Positions 13,494 to 24,564 of a DNA stretch of 64,000 bases are shown here, one piece after another. Origin of the DNA: Brachypodius melanocephalos (taxonomy: Eukaryota > Chordata > Aves > Passeriformes > Pycnonotidae); contig VZSR01003806.1 in NCBI GenBank assembly GCA_013398615.1, forward strand, positions 19,682,957 through 19,746,956. The letters are read 5' to 3'. The notes under the pieces were generated by a model. That model searched no databases. It saw only the letters and a list, made by a program, of their open reading frames with translations, and was not told the DNA's origin. A program made the position numbers and the translations under genes. Position 1 is the first letter of the stretch. Every line of letters starts with the position of its first letter.

Positions 13494-13819
13494 AGGACCA
13501 GGGTTAATGGTTTTAAACTAGAGGGTTGATTTAGGTTACATATAAGAAAGAAAATTTTTATGATGAGGGTGGCGAGGCCCTGGCATAGGCTGTCCAGAGA
13601 AGTTGTGGCTGCCCCTGGATCCATGGAAATGTCCAAGCACAGGCTGGACAGGGCTTGGAGCAACCTAGGCTAGTGGAAGGTGTCCCTGCCATGGCATGGG
13701 GTGGAACGGGGTCAGTTTTAAGTCTCCTTCCAGCCCAAACCATTCCATGGTTCCATGATTCCATGATTCCATGGTTCCACGGTTCCATGGTTCCATGACT
13801 GATTCCATGATTCCATGAA
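13494..13819 (+). mobile_element. CR1 LINE 3' fragment with expanded tail
   Basis: Sense CR1: AGGGTTAATGGTTTTAAACT, GAGGGTGGCGAGGCCCTGGC, TGGCTGCCCCTGGATCC, GGTGTCCCTGCC and CTTCCAGCCCAAACCATTCC. The 8-base tail unit is repeated about nine times from 13741 to 13819. Confidence 0.92.
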
Positions 13820-14870
13820 TGTGTTTAGCGCTGTGTGAAAACAAAGATGTTTTTGAGGCATGCCAAGCTGATCACTTCCAAAACGAAGCCAGCTTCTTAA
13901 GCCAGCCTGTTTTCCATAAAGAATCCAATTCCAGAATTCATGATCAATATTGTGGAAGCCTGGCCCTACAGAGCATCACAACAGATCTGCATTCACACCT
14001 AAGCAGGCAGAGGCCATGGAAAGGCACCACCTGCAAATGACAGCACCTTTGCTCTAAAGAAGAGTGATTCATGTCTGAACCATTTTTAATCCTTGAGGAG
14101 AGGGGCTGGGATCACACCAGGGTTTGATCCAAACCACAACTGTCCTCCTTTCCCATACCTCCTTCAGAGAATGTGGTGGTCCATGGGATGCCATGACCAC
14201 CGACCTACAAAGGGTTTGGAGAAGGGAGACAAGATAATTTAACATTTGATTATAAGCAACAAGGCATAAGCCTTGTGCCTAACCCTGGATGTTCATGGAG
14301 AAAGAGTAAAATGAGATGTCCAAAGAGTCAAAACTGATCCTGTACTGAGAAACAGGGAATTAAATGCCTGATTTGGACTGTAAATGTCTTCAAAGCTATT
14401 GGGTGAGAAATGTGATAATTTTGAGCAGAAATTCCATTTAGCACTGATAATTTTTTTACAGGATTCGCTGCAATGGGTACATTTCCATATAAAAGCGTAA
14501 CAACCATAATAATAATACCAACTAAACAAATAGGCTTTCCCTATTAAAAAAAATAGAAAAAAAAGAGCAGTTCTGTCCAAGAACTCCCAGCAGACTCAAG
14601 TAAGCCTTATATCTGTGGCAGCAGATATGGAAAAGGCATACTGAGGTCATCTAATCCAAGAGCCGGAAACCTTTCAAGGGTTCAGTGACAGGCTGTATTT
14701 TTCTTCCCCAGCAGAAACTCAGCAGTCTCTGTCTCTCCTGAAAAAGGGTGAGGATCCCATAAGGGTGGGATCCTGCATCTCCAGATCTAAACTGTCTGCG
14801 GCAGCCCAGATGCCCTCTCCAAGGTTTATCCTCATAGCTCCTCTCCCAGTACATCCCAGCCTTGGGATAT

Positions 14871-14955
14871 CATAGAATCATGGAATATCTCATGTTGGAA
14901 GAGAACCACAGGGATCATTGAGTTTGTATTCCACTCAATCTCCAGCTGCTGGACA
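14871..14955 (-). mobile_element. CR1 LINE 3' end fragment
   Basis: CATAGAATCATGGAATATCT and CATGTTGGAAGAGAACC mark the reverse complement of a CR1 3' end of a different subfamily from most others here. The homology fades after about 14955. Confidence 0.7.
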
Positions 14956-15327
14956 GAAAAATGTGAGTCACCTGTGTTCCCTTTGCCTTCCAGCCCCATG
15001 AGGGCATCTTGGCTGCTCTGGTGCATCTTCAATAAGGAAAACCTAAACCTTGTCTTAAACCCTGAATTTAGGCTCCTGGAACTTTCAGTTGAATCCCATC
15101 CCAATCTTTTAAGATGAGAAACCCAGGAAGAGAAACAGTGCATTTCCCTAAGTTAAAGGATCTCCCCAGAGGTTTTGTACTGTGGGAGGTAAAGAGTGTT
15201 TCATGAAGACCCCACTATCCCCACATCAATTAGAAAATCCCACAGGTGTCAGGATGTCTTTGAGGATCTGGTCTGGAGACTCTTGTGTTTCATAACTATT
15301 CCCACCAAAGCATTTCCAAAATGGAAG

Positions 15328-15385
15328 GTGGGACTCATTGATCTTGGAGGTCTTTTCCAAACCTCACTGATCCTGTGATTCCATG
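15328..15385 (+). mobile_element. CR1 LINE 3' end fragment
   Basis: GGGACTCATTGATCTTGGAG, then GTCTTTTCCAAACC and the tail CTGTGATTCCATG. Confidence 0.65.
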
Positions 15386-16120
15386 AAAAAAAGACAGCCA
15401 TGGGACATCTGCAGGAATTTGAGACCAGACCCAGGCTGTTCTCTTCCCTGAAATCCCAAATCTACTTCACACATCCCTTCTCCCTGAGTTTCTAAAGCTC
15501 TTCCCCAGTCCCCAACCACTTCTCCAGTTAACACAACACAGCTTCCACCATCCAGACAAATCTAAAACCCAGCAAGGTCAGGGGAGAGAAATGGGTCAGC
15601 ACTGAGGTTGTATAAACTGGATCTTTAATCCTCGAGCAGCTTTCATCATCCTCCTTTTGAGGGCTGCACTTCAACACTGCAGAGCCCTTCTTCTTCAAGC
15701 AGTCTTGAGTCAAAGGGATCATGGATTCTTCTGGAAGAGACTGGCTTTTCCAGAGATTCCTTCTTTCTGAAGGGGTGATGCATTTCGTTGTGTGGAACAG
15801 TGTTTTCTCCTTGGAAAATTTCACAATTTGTAGTCAGTAAAGATTTCCCAGGAAAACAGAGGTGTTTGTTGGTGTTCCAGCGCAAATGATGAATTTCTCC
15901 TGTGAGCATCTCCCTGGAGTTTCCATACAAGGCCAGGCCTCTTCTCCTGCTCTGTCCCAGAGGTGATCAGTGCAGGCAGACTGCAAGCCCTCATCCATGC
16001 CCACGTGTGCAGAATGTGGCCCACGTCTGCCTCAGGAAATTCCCTCAGGGAATGGGGAGTTCCAGCAGGATACTGAGTTTTGAGAAAATTGAGGTCAACC
16101 TCTGAAATATTGATTGCCTG

Positions 16121-16245
16121 AAGGTCAGGTTGGATGGGGCTTGGAGCAACCTGGTCTAGTGGAAAGTCTCTGTCTGTATCAGGGGGGTACAATGAGATGA
16201 TTTTTAAGGTCTCTTCCAACCCGAAATTTTCCATGATTCTGTGAT
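16121..16245 (+). mobile_element. CR1 LINE 3' fragment
   Basis: AGGTTGGATGGGGCTTGGAG, CAACCTGGTCTAGTGGAAAG, TTAAGGTCTCTTCCAACCC and the tail ATGATTCTGTGATCC. Confidence 0.88.
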
Positions 16246-18039
16246 CCAGAGACCTCTACAAACCAATGCAATCCTGGGCACAAACTTATCCCCAGAAATC
16301 CTCATGAGCACGGGGATTTGATCCTTCATCCCTCCCTTTTCCCAGACAGAGAGGACCTTCTCTCCTTCCTGGTCCACCTCAACTCTAAATCCAGGCATTA
16401 TTACAAGAAATTGCACTCCAGCCATTTAGCTGGTGTTAGAAACCAGATCCTGACTGGATCTCCTTCCACACTGACAAGAGGTTCATTGGGATTGTCATGG
16501 GGTATTTTTAGTCAGCAGCAGTTTATTGAAACAATGAGAGTAGAGATGGAAATGAAGAGTCAGAGCTTCTTATGTGACAGGGTGTCCTCCACAATCTTCT
16601 ACCTTCAGCAGCTTTCTCTGGGCATCTTGACTTCTTCACAAACATAAATCATAGGCTTCCATCCTCTTTGTTTTTGCACTCTTCAACATTTTGGGGTTTG
16701 CTACTATCTTTGGATAGTGAGGAAATGGTTCCTAAGTTGACCAGAGAGGTAAGAAAGTTTGGGAAAAGGAGAAAGGTCTTACTCAGAAGTTATTCAGAAG
16801 AAAATACGTGAGAAAGCATTGCAGAAAAAACATTTTATTTTATTTTTGTTTGTAAGCCTTCTGATGAAGCAGAAGGGCAATCTTTGAAGCTTTTTAGCCA
16901 GACTTCATTCTCCATCAGCGGAGTTTTGTGCTTCCTACCCCTGTCATGTGCAATGTCCTCCGAGCATTTGGGGGAAAGCATCACCCATTTCCCAACATAA
17001 AACCCACTTTCTGCCTTTACACCAAGTTTTCAGCCGGGGCTGATCTTGCACCCAATGCCTTGTGGCAGACTCTGAAGTCTTCGTACTCTCACTGAGGTGT
17101 GAGCAAGCACAGAAAGACCAGGTTTGGTTCCTGAGCCCGTGCTGGATCCTGGATTTTCCCAGCGACACGGGGCTTTTGCAGCATCCCCACTCCAGGCTTG
17201 CTCCAAGACCTACCTTCCCGACGGGAGCAGCAGCATCGGTGCTAAAAAAAAGCCCTCTCCACTGCCAACCAGGCCAGCACGTCCGCTGGAAAAATGACAT
17301 AACCCCGTCACGTAATCTGGAGTTCCTCCTCTGGGGCAGCCCCGTGCGAGACGAGATCAAAGGGCAGCACAGGAAAACGAGAGCGGAGCCCAGAGAGGGA
17401 AAAACAGCCTGACCCGCCAGGCAGGGCACTATCGCAGCCCTCGGCGGGCTCTGGGAGTTCCCGTTCACAGCAGGGATGGAGACAGACATCCTCTGGCCCC
17501 TGGCACCGGCTGGGTGCGGGCAGGGTGTCCCTCCGCGCCTCTCCCACTTTATCTTTCAGACTAACGTGGGACAGCAGCTGGAGACGAGATTCGGCTCCTC
17601 TTGTGCCTGCTCAAGCCCCGTGGAAGGGATGTTCTGGACCCAAAGGGACTTGGGACACTGCAGTGCCACCAGCGTCCCCTCCCCTGCGTTCTCCAGCTGG
17701 TTTCCCACTCTCCTTTGGTTTCAGAACTGGGGAAAACGCAAGAGATGGATGAGGCAGTGGGAGGGAGGTGAAACAGAAAGAAAAAGCCATGGAAAGAGGT
17801 GGGTGGGTCCCGTGCCAGGGCTGGTGGTGCTGAGGGATCTCTGCCGCACACAGAGCCTGGCACATTCCTGCAGGCTGGACCCTCTCCATCCATCATCCTC
17901 CTCCCTGTCCCTTAAGCCACAGGGAATTCGTCACCAGCTGCACCCCCAGCCACCCCAGCTCCATCTGCCCCGCGGTGCCCACACCGGGGGATTTGCCTTG
18001 CCCAGGGTTTGTGGTTTCTGACCCCTGACTTGCCCGTTG

Positions 18040-18235
18040 CCACTGGAATTCCCTATCGCTCCAGTGACTCAGCTGACAGAGAGGGAGACAATGGCATTTT
18101 ACATCAGCCCAGGCTATCAGGAGCCTGCCTTATCTGAGCTGTGTTTTTCTATTAGTCTAACACTCCATTGTGCATCCCTTTATCAGCTGCAATGTTGATG
18201 TAATGCTGGCTTGGAAGTGGTTTCTGCATCCTAGC
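18040..18235. promoter_or_regulatory. Candidate enhancer with MAF/AP-1, SOX and GATA motifs
   Basis: A repeat-free block with TGACTCAGC at 18065, ACAATGG at 18088, TTATCT at 18130, CCATTGT at 18165 and TTATCAG at 18180. Motif density alone suggests a regulatory element; conservation was not tested. Confidence 0.35.
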
Positions 18236-18392
18236 ACTAAGACAGCTCACTTTTATTTCGGGGGGGAAGGGGAGGGTGCGAGAGGAGGGTTTATCGGGAT
18301 TCTCAGGAGATAGGAGCTCTTCTGCTGCACGGAGCAGGGAGGGAGGGCTGGCTGGGTGGTGAAGGGGGGCTACCAGCACAAACTGAGCAGAG

Positions 18393-18530
18393 TTTTTTGG
18401 GGTTTTTTTTTGGTTTGGTGTTGTGGTTTTGTTTTTTGGTGTTTTTTTTTTGTTTTTGTTTTGTTTTTTTTTTTGTTTTTTGTTTTTTTTTTTGGTTTTT
18501 TTTTTTTTTTTTTTTTTTTTTCTTTTTAAC
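18393..18530. repeat. T/G-rich low-complexity tract
   Basis: Long T runs interrupted by G, ending in about 24 T near 18500-18521. Lysine-rich minus-strand open frames here are artefacts of the tract. Confidence 0.95.
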
Positions 18531-18937
18531 CAGCAATTTAATGAGCATAATTCCTGCTCCTCCCATCTAGACAATATTTTTAATTGGGGTGTTCACTCAT
18601 CGAGATAAATGTCCTCTCTGGACCCTTCTGCAAGTCCCAGAAGGGTCAGACCTGGCTTTCTGCAGCAGGACTGACCCAGCTGCTGGTGGCAGCATGAGCC
18701 CTGTCTTCTAGTATGGATCATCCCTAACAACATTCTCCTGGGCAGGTTTTCACTGGCTGTTACACTCAGGGTCCTTCCCCCCTCCCCAGAATTTTCACAT
18801 CTCTAAACATCTATTTTCAAAATCCTGCCAACAATGGAGCATCCTTGAAAAAAAAAAATGGGATTAAATGGAAAGGACAAACGAATCCTCATGCATGAAG
18901 TCATAATGCAATGGTGTGGGCTCATCAGCTTTGCTTC

Positions 18938-18975
18938 CTGATGATCCTTGTGGGTCCCTTCCAACTCAAGATATT
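18938..18975 (+). mobile_element. Possible CR1 3' end scrap
   Basis: ATGATCCTTGTGGGTCCCTT and CCAACTCAAGATATT resemble the last bases of one CR1 subfamily. It is short and uncertain. Confidence 0.4.
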
Positions 18976-19584
18976 TTAAGTTTAAACCCTCAGGACCCGC
19001 CTTCACAACAGCAGCAGGGACAGAGTGACTTCAGCTGTTGCACAGGAAGAGAGGAGCACATTGGAGTTCTGTTGCTGCAGCAACATGAGGTTTATGGCCA
19101 GGTAGGATCAAACATGTCAGATTTGGCTGATTCAGCAGTGGAAAGAGCAGCAGTGAGGTTGTCAAGGCAGGGCAGAGAACGTTTGGAGCCAAATCTGAGC
19201 ATCATCCATGACCACCGTGGCCTGGTTTCACTCAGCTCCCCCAGCCCACGTGGCAGCCAGGCTTTGGCCAAAGTCAGCAGCAACAAACACTGACCAAAAT
19301 CAGTATTTTCAAGCCCACTGTGACTCCCTCTTGGAGCAGTCTCTGGGGGGTTGGACCTCATCAGGAACTCTCTGCTCCTTCCTTGGTGGGATTCCATGCT
19401 TGTCCTTTCCTCCTGGCTCTGTGGGTGAAGGTAGGACCAGAAGATGCTTTTAGGTTTCCTCTTCTTATAATTAAGTTAATTTCCTATTCTGCTTCACTCA
19501 AGCCCAGTGGCCTGGTAAAGATGCTGCTGCCAAGGCACCCCTCATAAAGTGCATAAAGCCACTTGCAGAAGCCATACATGAATT

Positions 19585-19930
19585 AGAATCATAAAACCAT
19601 AGAATCATCTGGGTTGGAAGGGACCTTAAAGATCATGTTTTTCCAACTCCCTGCCATGGGCAGGGACACCTTCCACTATCACAGGTTGCTCCAAGTCCCA
19701 CCCAACCTGTCCTTGAACACTTCCAGGCATGGGACAGCCACAATCTCTCTGGAAAACATCTGCCAGGGCTTCACCATCCTCTGAGTAAAGAATTTCTTCC
19801 TAGTTTCTGATCTAAACCTGTCCTCTCCCAGATAAAACCCATTCCTTGTCACTGTCTGCCCAAAGAAAAAGTCCCTCTTTCTTTTTTTTTAGGAACCCCT
19901 TAAATGTCTCCCTAGAGCCTCCTCTTTGCC
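19585..19930 (-). mobile_element. CR1 LINE 3' fragment (~345 bp)
   Basis: It begins ATAGAATCATCTGGGTTGGA on the plus strand and continues through GGGCAGGGACACCTTCCACT, TTGAACACTTCCAGG and TAAACCTGTCCTCTCCCAG into an upstream segment rarely kept in the other copies. Confidence 0.9.
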
Positions 19931-20462
19931 ACTGTGTCATTAATAACAACCCTGTTTCACTCCTACTTTGTTGTTTCACTGGTGCCCAGTTCACAGGGTG
20001 ATCAAGAAGAGGATAACCTTGATTTTGTAGTTTGAGTTCAGCTGCTGTGTGGCTCACTGTGAATGAGGGGCTGTATTTTGTGGCTCTAGACAGGTGTCTG
20101 CTGCAAATCTATCACCCCAATGGTGTGGTAGCTCTGGTCAGCTCAGCAGGTTTCCTTGAAATGGAATAACAAGCATTCATATGTCTTGCTGTAGACCCCT
20201 ACAATCCTATTTAATAGTGACAGTCAGACTTCAGGCTTTTCTAGGGTCCATGGAGCTCCAAAAAGCTACTCAGGAGCCATTGTAACCCTTCAAAATTTAT
20301 CCTTGAGACCACAGGAATTTACAGTGAACTGCAAATAAAAGCCCCAGGAAAATCCTGTGCACACGTGTGAGCTTCATCCTCTCTGCCATCGTCCCCTCAC
20401 TGCTCTCCCCAGAGGAGAGGCTGAGTGGTACCTACATGTGCTGCCCAGGGCAGTGCTCGAGT

Positions 20463-20553
20463 CACATTCCTGGAGGGATTTGAAAGCCCTGTGGATGTGG
20501 CACTTGGGGACATGGGTTAGTGGTGGCCCTGGCAGTGCTGGGGGAACAACTGG
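20463..20553 (+). mobile_element. CR1 fragment
   Basis: GGAGGGATTTGAAAGCCCTG, TGGATGTGGCACTTGGGGAC and GTTAGTGGTGGCCCTGGCAG are the hallmark of a CR1 subfamily also present at 26556, 47345, 56265 and 59655. Confidence 0.75.
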
Positions 20554-22114
20554 ACTTTTCATCCATCCCAAACAAGCTTCAGCCTGTGGCTTTGGCATTT
20601 GCCTACCAGCACTTTTGCATCTGTGTTTGCATACCCTGGGTGACTGTTTGCATGTTGAGCCCTGGAGACAAGTGAGGACCACAACGTGTTTTGCTTGCAG
20701 CAGAGAAACTAAAACAGGCCTTTCTGAGAAGACCTTCAGAGCTAATTTCATTTCTTGCCCCTTCATTTACTGCTCCTTCTCCTCTGCACCCATCAGATTA
20801 GTGAGAATCCCACGTGATGGGGACTCAAATGGAGTGCTTGGGTGCCAGTTCTGAAGTGCTGTTGAGGGGACAACAAGAGTAGAAACACAAACTGGGGTGG
20901 GCAGAGTCGTGGTAAAATGTCACTGCCCATCCCCAGCCACATCCATGGGACTGCTGCATGCTCAGACCTCAAATAAACGTGTGGAAGGACTCATGCCATG
21001 GGGTAAGCAAGTCCTGGAGGGTCTGAGCTTGCAGAGGTCCTACCTGGACCAGCCATCTCATGCACTGAAGCTGTTTTGCTGTTGCCTCTTCCTCTTCAGC
21101 CTCCCCTGCCGATGGTGGGCCGGCTGCTCTCTCTGCACAGCGAGTTTTGTCTCAGTCATCATTTCTATTGTTATCTGCCCATTATCTGATCCTCTCCCAG
21201 GCTGGGCCAGGAAACATCCTTCTGTCTCTGTCTTCGACGGCGCTCCATCCTCTTCCTCCTTGGAGAAGACAAAAGCAAAACAAGCTCATAATGAATCAGA
21301 CATTTCCCTTCTCGCTTCGCCCCTTATTTCCCCCTCTCATTTTTCACACGGGCAAATTTCTGCCTCTTCCCTCCTGTTTGTTTGGGATGTGGCCTGTGCT
21401 CAGCATCCCGGGGAGTCTGGCTGGCTCCTGTCAGAGTCAGCAGGAGTTCAGCAGTGGGTAAGGCTGATAGGGCTCCTCTGGCCCCCACTGCGTCCTCAAA
21501 TGTCTGCAAGAAGCTTGGCCTCCTGACACCAGGCCATGGGATCAACTCCAGGCCAAGCTGCAGGTTCATGAGGGTTCAGAAAAGCAACTGGGCAGTTGGG
21601 TGGAGGAAAAATGTCCTATCAAGGGCAATTAAACACAAGATCAGCTTATCCAGCTCAGGATGTCACGTGGCAGAAACGCACTCAAGGCTGGAAGAGGGTG
21701 TTGGGGAAGCACTGCTCTGCCCTTGCCCTCATTTTTGTATTTCTTCGTGGCATTCCTGGAGGAGAGGTGGAACACTCACCTCTATGCATTCCATGGGTTC
21801 TGTTTCAGCTCTAGAACAATATGGGGCAAAGCTCTGTCTGTGAAGCCCAGCACTCCTTAACCTCCAGTGACGTTTCACTTTTGCTGTTCCAAACCAACAC
21901 CGGGTCCCACATCCAACATCCAGTGAGATTCTGCTTCTGAGCCAGGTGGTCCTGGTCCTCCCTGGACATGGTCAGGGTGGGGGTATTCAGGACATGTAAA
22001 GAAAGCTCCCCTAAAACACCCACACCAGGCCCCATCTTGATGCCTTCAGTTCTAGCTTTCATGTTTTTCAGATTCTGTGCTGCTGAGGTGTGCAGCTCTG
22101 AGCTTTATATTAAG

Positions 22115-22489
22115 TGTTAGTAAATTCTCTTCACAGAAAAGACAAAGCAAATATTTTTCCTGCTGAAGACCAAAGACTACTGTTACAAGTTTTCAGGCCC
22201 AAAAGCATAAACAATGATGGGCTGAAGGGATGAACAAAGGATGAGACCTCACAACCTGAAACTGTAATTGGACAATTAAACCCCAATATGCAAATGGACC
22301 AAAACTTATAAAAATGTAAGACCTCGTGACCAGTTAGCCATTTTTGTGACCATTCTAAGTCTACCTTGGGTGTAACCCTGGCCAAGCTCTTGTCTTGCCC
22401 AAGGTATACCCTAAAAGCCTTTCAATAAATACCTACTTTATTCTCTTAGCTCTGTCCAGTCTCTGTTTCAGCTCAGCCTTCCCAAGGCA
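22115..22489 (+). mobile_element. Solo LTR of an avian endogenous retrovirus (likely ERVL/ERVK type)
   Basis: The segment starts TGTTAG and ends GGCA. It carries a TATAAAA box at 22307-22313 and a poly(A) signal AATAAA at 22424-22429, followed by the TTTATTC, CTCTGTCCAG and CTCTGTTTCAG wording common at avian LTR ends. No internal retroviral genes lie beside it. I do not see a clean target-site duplication, so the exact ends are approximate and the family is from memory. Confidence 0.62.
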
Positions 22490-22980
22490 TGAATCTGAGC
22501 AACCCCTCCCTCTCCTTCACCTCTCCCCACCACCCAAAAGTGCTGCACTTTGGCTTATCTGTTAATTAGCCAGCTTTCCTTGGGAGCCTGATTTTCAGGG
22601 ATCCCTGCAGTCCAGGATCAGCACTGCTATGGGCTTGGTGGTGTCTTCCTGGTAGGAGTCAGGTCTGTTGGAAGCTCAGCTGCTTTTTGGGGAGCTCATC
22701 AGCAGGTTGGCCAAGGGCAAAGGTCAGTGGCAAAGACTTTGATGTTGTTGGTGTGGGTGATGTGGGCCAGTGCCAGTGGGTGCTCCTGGCCCCATTTCCA
22801 TGACTGGGGGAAAGACAAGAATCTGGAGGGAGTGATCCCAGTTCTGAAACTTTCCGTCTCTTTTAGAAAATGAAGGTGGAAAGACACACCCACACACCCC
22901 AGATAGATGAGTTCCCCCAAATACAGATTCTGCAGTGATTTTTTTATTATCAGTTTTCACTGTAAATAGAAATGAACAAA

Positions 22981-23250
22981 TCATAGAATAATTAAGGCTG
23001 GAAAAGACCTCTAACATCACCAAGTTCAACCTTTCACCCACCACCGCTATTTTCCCTGAATCAAGTGCCACATCTTATTTTTTGAACATTTCCAGGGGTA
23101 GTGACTCCACCACTTCCCTGGGCAGCCTGTTCCAATGCTTAAATTCTCTTTCAGTGAAGTTTTTCCTGATGCCCAACCTGAACATCTCCTGGCACAGCTT
23201 GAGGCCGTTTCCCCTTGTCCTATCTCTTGTTCCCTGGGAGAAGAGGCCAA
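22981..23250 (-). mobile_element. CR1 LINE 3' fragment, older subfamily
   Basis: CATAGAATAATTAAGGCTGG, CCACCACTTCCCTGGGCAGC, CTGTTCCAATGC and CCCCTTGTCCTATCTCTTGT mark this variant, read on the reverse strand. Confidence 0.88.
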
Positions 23251-24064
23251 ATCTCAGAATGTAGAAAGGGAAGATGAAAACATCCTTATTTCTTTACCTT
23301 TGTAAAACACCCTGACTCTTTTCCTGTCATTTCTAACCCAGCCACATGGCTGAAACCTGAAGGATCATTTCTCAGCAGATGCTGGGATAGTTAGTTTGTG
23401 GTTAGACAAGAGAAATTGTTGCTTTGGAGAAGATCCTGAAAAATGAGAAAGGGCGTGGAAAAAGGACTACAGATATTATCTGAAGAGTGAAGAGGAAACC
23501 TTGGCATGGCAGGCTCAGAAATCTTGATCTGGTTGGCTCATTGGAAAAGGAAACTGAGAAGCGACTGGAGAAGAACTTCTTGGGGAGAAAATTGCCTGAT
23601 GAAAAAAATATCTTTAATCTAGCAAGAAATGGCCTTCCTTGGCTACAAAGCAGAGCCAAACCAGCCAGGCTTGTGGTTGCTGCAATGGGAAATTAATCAC
23701 TTGGTTAACCCAGGTTCTTAATCCTTGGATATCTTTAATTTGGGAGCAGGTGCAATATTTCCTAGAAGCAATGTTTCAGTGGTGCGAGCTGCTGAGTTAC
23801 AGGCAGGAGCTGCACCTGAATATCACACTCACAGTGCTGAAAGGAGATGGGATGAGCTCTGATGGATGCAGATTCCAGCTGGATTTGCTTCAGCAGTTCT
23901 GGAAGGACTGCAAAGGGAGATCTGACACCTCTTTGCTTGCTGGTTTATGAGAGTCGTGAGATTTCTTCCTGGTTTGAGGACGCGGCCTTTATTCCTGTCT
24001 CAGAGCTTCTGACTGGGGTAAGGCAATGGCTCAGCAAACGAAGGTGACGGGGAAACCAGAGTGA

Positions 24065-24118
24065 GAATCACAGAATCATCAGGGTAGGAAGAGACTTTCA
24101 ATCTAGTCCAATTAGAAT
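24065..24118 (-). mobile_element. CR1 3' end scrap
   Basis: GAATCACAGAATCATCAGGG and ATCTAGTCCAATTAG. It stands head-to-head with the next CR1. Confidence 0.6.
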
Positions 24119-24163
24119 TTCCACTGGGAAATCTTGGAGCAGTCCAGGGAATGTTTCTGCTTA

Positions 24164-24564
24164 TGAAAACAGGCTGGGAGAGCTGAGGGTGTTCTGCCTG
24201 GAGAAGAAAAGGTTCCAGGGGGAGATCTTAGATCCCCTTCCAGGGCCTAAAGGGGCTTCAGAAGAGCTGGAGGGGGACTTGGGACAAGGGATGGAGGGAC
24301 AGGACACAGGGAATGGCTTCAAACTGCCAGAGGGCAGGGATAGGTGGGATATTGGAATCCTTCCCTGTGAGGGTGGTGAGGCTCTTGCAGAGGTTTCCCA
24401 GAGAAGCTGTGGCTGCCCCTGGATCCCTGGAAGTGTCCAAGGTCAGGCTGGACAGGACTTGGAGAACTCTGGGATAACGAAGGGTGTCCCTGCCCGTGGC
24501 CAGGGTGTTGGAACTAGGTGACACATAAAGTCCTCTCCAACCCAAATAATTCTCTCACTCTATG
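24164..24564 (+). mobile_element. CR1 LINE 3' fragment (~400 bp)
   Basis: One of the longest copies: GGGTGTTCTGCCTGGAGAAG, CAGGACACAGGGAATGGCTT, GAGGGCAGGGATAGGTGGGA, TGGCTGCCCCTGGATCCCTG and a CTCTCACTCTATG tail. Confidence 0.92.

Larger units (their letters stand above)
13820..22114. other. Intergenic, no gene recognised
   Basis: CR1 fragments are interspersed with unique DNA. GC-richer, CpG-containing sequence at 17200-17580 and the motif cluster at 18040-18235 stand out. The open frame at 17476-18021 has no recognisable domain and I do not call it a gene. Confidence 0.65.

Noticed and set aside
17476..18021. 181-codon plus-strand frame in GC-richer DNA
   Set aside because: No recognisable domain, and overlapping frames of similar length on the other strand; GC content explains the length.
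18152..18574. Lysine-rich minus-strand protein
   Set aside because: Encoded by the T/G low-complexity tract.
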